From Rhododendron vialii (lineage: Eukaryota > Streptophyta > Magnoliopsida > Ericales > Ericaceae), in NCBI RefSeq assembly GCF_030253575.1, contig NC_080558.1:7388001-7452000 (forward strand): a stretch of 64,000 nucleotides of DNA, in the 5' to 3' direction. A program made the position numbers and the translations under genes. The notes under the pieces are model-generated. The model was given only the letters and a program-made list of their open reading frames with translations, was not told where the DNA came from and made no database searches. The first letter of the stretch is position 1, and the number at the start of each line of letters is the position of its first letter. Shown here piece by piece: positions 56,877 to 64,000 of this stretch.

Positions 56877-58888
56877 TGTTACCTGTGGGCACGCGCCCCG
56901 AAAAATCGCTCGATCTTTGGGTTCCCATTTCTTAAAGACTGGGCGCGGCCCTCTTTGGAAAATGCGCGGCGAAATGCCTTGATTCAGAGTCGCCACTCGG
57001 GTTTTAGCGGTAGGAACACCCAAGGAACCGAACTCGAAAACGTTTTTACCACGCTTGTTTGATTTTGAAAAGGCGTAGACCGGTCCGTCGTCACCTTCGA
57101 TATCTGAGGTTCGGGAGCCAGGTTACGAGAGGGGAAGGGTTTTATGGCACCCCTCTCGCCCAATCCGGAGATCGGTCTCTACTCAGGCATTTTATAAAGC
57201 ATTTGCATTTTTCTCTCATTTCATCATTTTTTAGCCAGTTAGGGCGGGGGAACAGTTAATGGGGACGAAAGCGGTAACAAATTGCAGTTTATGTGACAAA
57301 ATGCCTATGAATGATTTGATTGCGATGCTAAGTATAGATTGAGAACAAGCACTGAGTATCCCGAGCAAACTGCAGTACGCTGTCACAAGGTGACGTGAGC
57401 AGATTCTGCCAACATGCACTGGTCGAGCCACTGCATGGTGACGAAACCAGCGCACGCCACATATAAACTGGCGTACTCCACTTGTTGGATCTCTCAGTCT
57501 TTGTTTGCAACCCTCTGGGCTCTGGAAAAGGACCAGCGCACACCCAGGGCAAACCACGCAGTTTAATATAGCAGAATATACACAGTCACAGGAAAAAAAT
57601 GAATGGCTTTAGACCAGGAAAGAAAGCAGAGCATCCCAAAACAGTGCGGGACAGAAGATAGGCCTAGCTTACGCTTCAGGTGCAAGGGCCAGTCACTGGA
57701 CCCAGAGGACTACGGCCGTACGCCAGTGTATTACTGCCGTACGCCACTTGTCATTTGATTCCAGTGTTTGGCTTTGCATCATCTGGGTTCTGGAACATGA
57801 CCAGAAGGATCCCAGAGGCCTTTATATGACAGAAATGGAAAAGATAAGATATTACCACTAAACAGCTCTAAACATGGAAAGCAGTAAACCGGTTATTAGC
57901 ATGCTAAGGTGATCGACAGAAAGATAAAATAAGAGGAATGACGATCCATGATCCCCACGCCAGTTGTGCCCATACTTCCATTACTGGCGTACGGCATAGA
58001 CGTACTGGCGTGCGCCATGTTTCATCTGATACGATTGTCATATTTTTGCCATTTCAAGGCCAGGACTAGTATTGTTTACTAGCCTGGGCCCTGCTGGCTC
58101 CCCTCAGGGATCGAAAACAGAAAAGAACGTAAAGGTGGTATACCTTTTTGTATGGAGGTTTGGAGGAGATATTGAGCTTATGGATTGAAGATGGAGGCTA
58201 AGAAGGTGGCTGTATGTCAGCAGGGTGTATGGAGATGGGTGGTTCTCCTTTCTCTTTCAATGGAAGAAGAGAAATAGAGAGCAAGAAGAGAGATGAAGAA
58301 AGCTTTGTGCTTCTTAATGAGGCCAACCCCCTTGCAAATGAATGCAAGGGGGGTATTTATAGAGGGGGGAGTGACTGAGATCAGTCTGGTCTAAGGCCCT
58401 GTTTGGCTGTTTAAGGTAAGGTTGGAGCCTCCCATGCATTAAATGCATGGGACTTGCCTTGATGGGGGGTGTAGGAGAGAGGGGGAGCGGGCCTGGCCGA
58501 AAGCGGTCATCAGGGACACTGTGGCCGACGTCAGGGTGGCACAAAAGTCCCGCCCAAGTGGCTGGATAAAGTTGATTTGACTGGGTTTGACTGGCGTGCG
58601 CCACTAGTAACTGGCGTGCGCCAGTACAAGATGGGCCACTGGTCGATGACTGACACGTGGCAGGTGACCGGCGTACGCCTCCAGTACACTGGCGTATGCC
58701 AGTTGGGTTTTGCTGGGGCTGTTTGGCTCTGGTTTGAAGGGTTTTGAAAGGTGTTTTGAGAGAGGTTCGGGACGCTCAAAGCTCAACCACCCTTTCGTCC
58801 TTAAACTGTTTTCGACTAAAATCATCATTGGGGAAATATAAGATCGACAAATAACGTTATCTGGACAGTCCAGAATGGGGTGTCTACA
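56877..58888 (-). mobile_element. 3' LTR (2.0 kb) of a large minus-strand LTR element
   Basis: On + it starts TGTTACCTGTGGGCACG and ends GGGGTGTCTACA, so the minus strand has TGTAGACACCCC...GGTAACA. Immediately inside, GAAGCCCCCCTTT (58889-58901) is a polypurine tract on the minus strand. The rest of the element continues past the window end, so the 5' LTR, gag and pol are not visible. Confidence 0.65.
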
Positions 58889-60367
58889 GAAGCCCCCCTT
58901 TGACGGCACTTGACGCACCATTGACTGAAGACAAGTAACGTCAAAGGTTTTCTAGACACCCTCTTCAAGGCTATCAGGAATGCAAGAAATTTGAAGAACC
59001 TGTTTGACTTGTCGCTGGGGCGGATAGACCGACAGATCATAGAAATGTAGACTCCCCTGGGGAATGATCCTTTTGCAGAAGCATCGATTCTGTTGGGGAA
59101 AGCAGATTGTGGGACGGATGGATCGTCGTTGATTTGAGAGAGGATCGTCGTTGATTTGAAATTGGACGGATAGATCGTCGTTGATTTGAAATTGGACGGA
59201 TAGATCGTCGTTGATTTGAAGTTGGACGGATAGATCGTCGTTGATTCGAAATTGGACGGATAGATCGTCGTTGATTCGAAATTGGACGAGTGGATCGTCG
59301 TTGATTTGAAATTGGACGGATGGATCGTCGTTGATTTGAAATTGGACGGATAGATCGTCGTTGATTTGAAGTTGGACGGATAGATCGTCGTTGATTCGAA
59401 ATTGGACGAGTGGATCGTCGTTGATTTGAAGTTGGACGGATAGATCGTCGTTGATTCGAAATTGGACGAGTGGATCGTCGTTGATTTGAAATTGGACGAG
59501 TGGATCGTCGTTGATTTGAAATTGGACGGATAGATCGTCGTTGATTTGAAATTGGACGGATAGATCGTCGTTGATTTGAAGTTGGACGGATAGACCGTCG
59601 TTGATTCGAAATTGGACGAGTGGATCGTCGTTGATTTGAAATTGGACGAGTGGATCGTCGTTGATTTGAAATTGGACGGATAGATCGTCGTTGATTTGAA
59701 ATTGGACGGATAGATCGTCGTTGATTCGAAATTGGACGGATAGATCGTCGTTGATTTGAAGTTGGACGGATAGATCGTCGTTGATTTGAAATTGGACGAG
59801 CCTCTGCTTGGGGATGGGTCCACGTGAGCCGATATGAAGCTGGGCCTTCCTTTTAGGATGAATCTCAGCATTGGACATGGATTGGGCCTGAGGCCCACAA
59901 CGTACTAGCGTACGGTACAAACAACTGGCGTACGCCATAAAGCTCAGAGATCCGAGCCCAGATCCGAGTCCAGACCCGGCCCAACCGTCCCATACGTCAT
60001 ATGAGATGCCGAACCAGTGCAGAAAACCGCCATTCGTTCCGTTTTGAACTCCGAATTCTCAAAACTCTCTCAAAACCCATCATACTCTCACTCAATCTCT
60101 CATCTCATCCATTATTCACTCAGCCCACCTCATCTATGGCAGAATCCGGTGAAGGTGGCGGCAATGGCGGTGCCGGAGAAGGAAGAACCCAAACACGGGG
60201 TGAAATCGAGGCCCCAAGGCCACGAATCGACGATCAAACGACGGTAGGGGCTTCGTCGAGCATTGGTGCAGACGGTACAGGCGGCGAAGACGGCGGTGGT
60301 GGCCATGCAGAAGAGGTGGTTGGTGGCCAGGAGGGGCGTACGCCAGGAGGGATGAGGCGTACGCCAG
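57448..60367. repeat. Dispersed GGCGTACGCC palindromes
   Basis: The 10 bp palindrome GGCGTACGCC or one-base variants, usually as ACTGGCGTACGCCA, occurs at about 57448, 57468, 57714, 57733, 57985, 58005, 58592, 58612, 58670, 58690, 59905, 59925, 60335 and 60356. Copies often come in pairs about 20 bp apart, in the LTR, the internal region and the PMD reading frame. Confidence 0.8.
59122..59800. repeat. 30 bp minisatellite, about 22 copies
   Basis: Unit GGACGGATAGATCGTCGTTG plus ATTTGAAATT, with variants GGACGAGTGGATCGTC and ATTCGAAATT or ATTTGAAGTT. As 30 is a multiple of three and the unit lacks stops in several frames, it leaves long repeat-coding ORFs on the minus strand (10-residue repeats such as SNFKSTTIYP); these are most likely by-products. 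Confidence 0.9.
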
Positions 60368-63300
60368 GTTCTGTTGTGATAGTGGGTCCACAGGTCCGGC
60401 GATTGGATCCAAGCAGCGGGGTAGAGGGCTTAGTGATCACGGGTCTGGGCTCGGCTGGAGCCGGCGGCAGCGGTAGCGGCAGTGGTGATGATGATGATCG
60501 GCCGGAGACGCCGGTGAGAGATCCGGCAAGGGACAAGGGCCCGGTGGTTGAAGAGGGAGCATCCGGAGAGCTACCCGTGGGAGAGGTGGAGTTCAGGCCT
60601 GCAGCAGGGTCCTCGGCGCACGTACCCATCACACGGGGTGACTTTGCCGAGTTTGTGTCCGAGGAAGAACTCGGCCGGTTGCTCCGTGAGAACCCGGGGG
60701 TAGTGGCTGCAGTGCTGGCAGCACGAGAGGATAGGGCCCGACAAGTGGAGAGAGCGCAGGAGGAGGAGCGCTTGAGGGAAGAGGCCGAGAGGGCCAGGGC
60801 CGATGAGGAAGCCTTTGTGAGCGAGACTGAGATAGCTGAGGAGGCTCAGGGGGAGGTGTGGTCCCTTGAGCGGGCAGTGACGCTCGCAGAGTCCGCCCGG
60901 CTGGCACCCCGCCGTCAGTTTGACGCGGCTACATACGCTCCGCCCGAGCCACACCTGTTTATACCGTCCGGGGTCGAGAGCCTCGCGCCTTTGAGGGGGA
61001 GTTATGACGCTGAGCTGATACTGAGGGACCCGCAGAGGCACTTGTCAGTGGACTGGGCACAGGTATTCCTTTGAACTTTTTCCTTTGATATGCATGTCTT
61101 ATTGTTTGAATCCAAAGGTAGTTTTGAATTGTCGTAGCGTAGCTCGTAATGCATGTAGATTGGAACCTCGATTGTAACCCGACTGAGAAAATGGAACCTT
61201 GAATAATATGCCTCGACGCAGAAACTCGACTTGAATGGTAGAACAATCGAAGTAGTTGAATCGACTTGCAGGATGCCCCATAACTTTGAGGAACGGTTAG
61301 CGCTAAACTAGAATCGACCATAAGTGGCTTCGATCAATAAGGCTATCCCTTGAACTTGACTTCGACTAAGTAGATTGCCATGACATGACGGACGCCCGGA
61401 TGGCGTGCCCAATAGCTTGATTCGACCATAGTGCCATACCGAAAACTCGTGTAATCGACTGAGAGATGTACCTTGAGAAAAGAGAGGCCCAGTGGCTCGG
61501 AACTCGACCAAAAAAAACACCCTTGAATTGATTCGACTGATAGCAGAGCTGGATAGGAGAATACAAGTGCCTAGTAGCTTTTGTTCGACCTTTATGATAC
61601 CTGTTTTCGACTTGTAGAGTTACTCTTTGATATTCTGAATTCGACTAACTGTTTGGAGTGCAATTTATTGATGAAATTCTTTCTGCTGTCTGCCTTTCTT
61701 TGTTGTGCAGAGGGGGGCGGCCAGCACCCGGGGCCACGGAGGTCCGGCGAGTTCGCTTGAGCTGTACAGGAGCTTGCCCGAGCGTGTCAGGGCCTTGGTT
61801 GACGCTGCAGGGTTCCGGCCGTTTATCCTCACGTTGACGGCCGTGAAAAGCGATCACGCTCTGCTGACAGCGCTGGCCGAGAGGTGGTGGGATTCCTCAA
61901 ATACCTTCCACTTGCCGATTGGGGAGATGACAGTGACCCCGTCCGACTTCGCAGCGCTCACAGGCTTGAGGGTAGGTGGAGAGCCTATCCCGTTTGACTC
62001 AGAGATTTACAGGGCTCCGGCGGCTCTGACGTGGTTTCTAGGGCAGGCGCCGGCGGGTGAGGCGGAGACCGTCCATTATGACCAGTTCAAACTGTATTTG
62101 CACGGGAGGGAGCCGGAGTCAGAGTTGGAGGCGGAGCAGATGGCGAGGGCCTACCTGTTGTACTTGTTCGGGGCTACCCTGTACCCGAACAAGCGATCCA
62201 CAGTGCACCTGTCCTACTTACCGGCCCTCCATGACTTAGGCGCAGCTTCGAGGTTTGACTGGGGAGGAGCTGCCCTGGGCACCTGCTATGGCTTTATGGG
62301 GGCGTTCTCTCGCGGGAAGAAGGCGACTGCCGGCTACTGGAGGGTGTGAGAGGTAAGAAACAAAGACTATCATTTACTTAACGCTTTTCCCTTTATTGCA
62401 TTTGTACTTTGATTTGCATATGAACTGACGCCTTGGTTGTCTTTACCATTTGCAGCTATGGGCTTATGAGGTGCTGAAGATGTACCCTCCGGAGAACAAG
62501 TGCCCGAACCTGAGGATGCTCCCCCGTGCCATGATTTGGGGTCCTATGTATAGCGGGAAAAAGAAATCCAGAGGGAGCCTCCTAGCTTTCCGGACCTACC
62601 TCGACGAGCTGTCTGGCACTCAGGTATGCAATTATGTCGAATTTGATCATTATACCCGTAGAATTGCTTTAATGCTGTCGCTGATACCTTACAAACTGTG
62701 CCATTGCCTTGCAGGTGGATTGGAACCCTTGGAGCGGCGCTGAGCCTGAGCCTGCGTACTTGGCGGAGAGCAGGGTGGTGACTGCGAGCCGGGTGCTTTT
62801 GGAGTCGGCCTTCGGGTGGCGGTGGTATCTGGGTGATCGGGTGACACGGCAGTCACTAGGTGCTCTTGACTTTCAGGTGCCTGGGCCACTTCCTCCTCAC
62901 GCTTCCCACACGGACAAGTATACCCTGGCTGAGCTGAGGCGCTTCACTGTTCCGACCGGGCTGGCTGCTTTTCTGAGGCCTGAGCGTGACTACGCCGTAT
63001 ACCGGAGGCAGCACCTGGCGAGGCCGCTCGGCGTGCTGGAGCATGTCGCCGTGCAGAGTGAGGCGCTTGAGGCTGGTGAGGAGAGGCGGAGCCGGGAGAG
63101 CAGGGCATCCCGCCCGAGAGAGAGGAGCGACTATGCCACAGCGACTGGGCTGCCTCGGCTTTCTTGGACCCTAGCTGTGCGGGACACGGCAGGAGAGGAG
63201 GCTATAGTTCGGTTCGAGCCCGCCAGGACAGATCCAGCAGAGATCACAGGGCCGGTAAGACATTCCTTTACCCTTTTGTAGTTCCCGTATTTGTTTTCAG

Positions 63301-63954
63301 TATGTACACTTGGCTTGCATTCTGATTCTGTCCCGAAATATGTCACAGGCCCCGATAGAATGGGTACGGGAGGCAGCTCGCCTGATGAAGGCCATGGAGA
63401 AGGAGTTCCACAGGATAGCCGGCGGCGCCTCTTTGCAATTGGAGTACCCACCACCAGTTCCAGCTCCCGTTGAGCAGCCTCAGGTATAACTGTTCCTTTT
63501 ACTTTTGATCGGGATTGCTTTTGACATTTCCTGCACTCAGCATTTCAATATATACAATATGCACAATGTATGTTAACTGAATTGAATGACTATGCAGTGA
63601 CACGCTAGGGCGGCTCCTAGGAGAAAGAGCGTGCGGCCTCCCCCAGCAAAGAAGGCAGCTTCGAGCTCCTCCCGGCCAGTGGCAAGGGTGGAACAGGGAG
63701 TGCAAATCACTCCGGCCAGCGAGGAGCTCCAGTTCCGCCGGGAGCTGAGGAAGAGGCCTGCAGAGAAGAAGCCTGCCGAGGGACCCTCGCAGAAGAAAAG
63801 GAGAGAAGAAGAAGAGGCAGAGGAAGAAGAGGAAGAGGGGACGTCCCTCAGCAGCGGCTCTGACTCAGCGAGCGATCCGAGGTTCCGGATAGACCCTAGG
63901 GAGGTGGAGGACAGCGAGGACGAGGACGACGAGGAAGACCTTTTTGATGACTGA
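60136..63954 (+). CDS. Plant mobile domain (PMD) gene carried antisense in an LTR element, probably decaying
   Basis: Six exons, all phase 0: 60136-61062, 61711-62352, 62456-62623, 62715-63254, 63349-63483, 63598-63954. The start at 60136 (MAESGEGGGNG) is preferred over an in-frame ATG at 60001. N-terminal Gly/Glu-rich tail and a charged helix (REDRARQVERAQEEERLREE), then the PMD core: RWWDSSNTFHLPIGEMTVTP, SDFAALTGLRVGGEPIP, GYWRV, LWAYEVLKMYPPE. The C terminus is basic then very acidic (EEEEAEEEEEEG, DSEDEDDEEDLFDD). An in-frame TGA at 62347-62349 stands where the family has Trp; using the weaker donor at 62344 would skip it. A second TGA opens exon 6 (63598). PMD proteins are known both as cellular MAIN/MAIL1-type factors and as cargo of plant mobile elements. 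Here the antisense position next to the 3' LTR favours cargo. Confidence 0.65.
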
Positions 63955-64000
63955 GGGCTATCACCGAGCCTCAGTCTATTTTGCCGGTACTTGCCACTTT

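Noticed and set aside
59122..59800. Regular 30 bp repeats resembling a CRISPR array
   Set aside because: No unique spacers; contiguous units in a plant nuclear context, hence a minisatellite.
58825..59938. Two long minus-strand ORFs (357 and 328 codons) of 10-residue repeats
   Set aside because: They are the translation of a 30 bp minisatellite in two frames; no domain, no conserved start, and the frames overlap each other.
60571..61041. Minus-strand ORFs of 92-156 codons opposite the PMD gene
   Set aside because: GC-rich antisense shadows of PMD exon 1, Pro/Leu-rich with no recognisable domain.

Overview
This is nuclear DNA from a flowering plant, most likely a eudicot. Genes carry GT-AG introns, there is a typical plant TATA/poly(A) layout, and most of the window is plant-type transposable elements (MULE, hAT and Harbinger-like MITEs, LINE and SINE fragments, Ty3-type and other LTR elements). 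The species cannot be fixed from the sequence alone.

The real cellular genes form one family cluster, all on the + strand. Four intact single-exon DUF247 (UPF0481) genes lie at 5682-7001, 11090-12409, 30522-31847 and 53373-54698. They form two close pairs (1+2 and 3+4). Between them are three intact two-exon genes for tiny secreted peptides of 58, 63 and 60 residues (13703-14576, 24031-24800, 37873-38176). Four exon-1 relics of the same peptide family lie at 26.74, 29.39, 51.41 and 52.54 kb. The peptide family is not in any gene-finder-style ORF list because each exon is short; it was found by matching the repeated signal-peptide exon and splicing it to a short second exon.

Layout: 0.2-0.65 kb foldback MULE-type element; 1.47-12.56 kb direct tandem duplication, each unit holding one DUF247 gene; 13.5-17.3 kb peptide gene 1 and LINE debris; 17.3-23.3 kb a deeply nested transposon stack; 23.9-25.0 kb peptide gene 2; 25.1-31.9 kb a segmental block with two peptide relics and DUF247-3; 33.2-37.0 kb LTR-element debris; 37.8-38.3 kb peptide gene 3; 40.2-49.4 kb a complete-ended but decayed Ty3-type element with its 5 bp target duplication; 49.4-54.9 kb a second copy of the 25-32 kb block with DUF247-4; 55-56.5 kb small elements; 56.9-64.0 kb the 3' part of a large minus-strand LTR element that carries, in antisense, a multi-exon plant-mobile-domain (PMD) gene with two in-frame stops, a 30 bp minisatellite and a scattered GGCGTACGCC palindrome.

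The most interesting point is the repeated association of polymorphic-looking DUF247 membrane proteins with a family of small secreted peptides. That is the gene content of the grass S and Z self-incompatibility loci (DUF247 genes plus a small secreted protein), here seen in what looks like a eudicot. A receptor/ligand or recognition role is inference only. In DUF247-3 and -4 a dead peptide exon 1, still with its TATA box and splice donor, sits directly upstream and may now serve as the 5' leader of the DUF247 gene.
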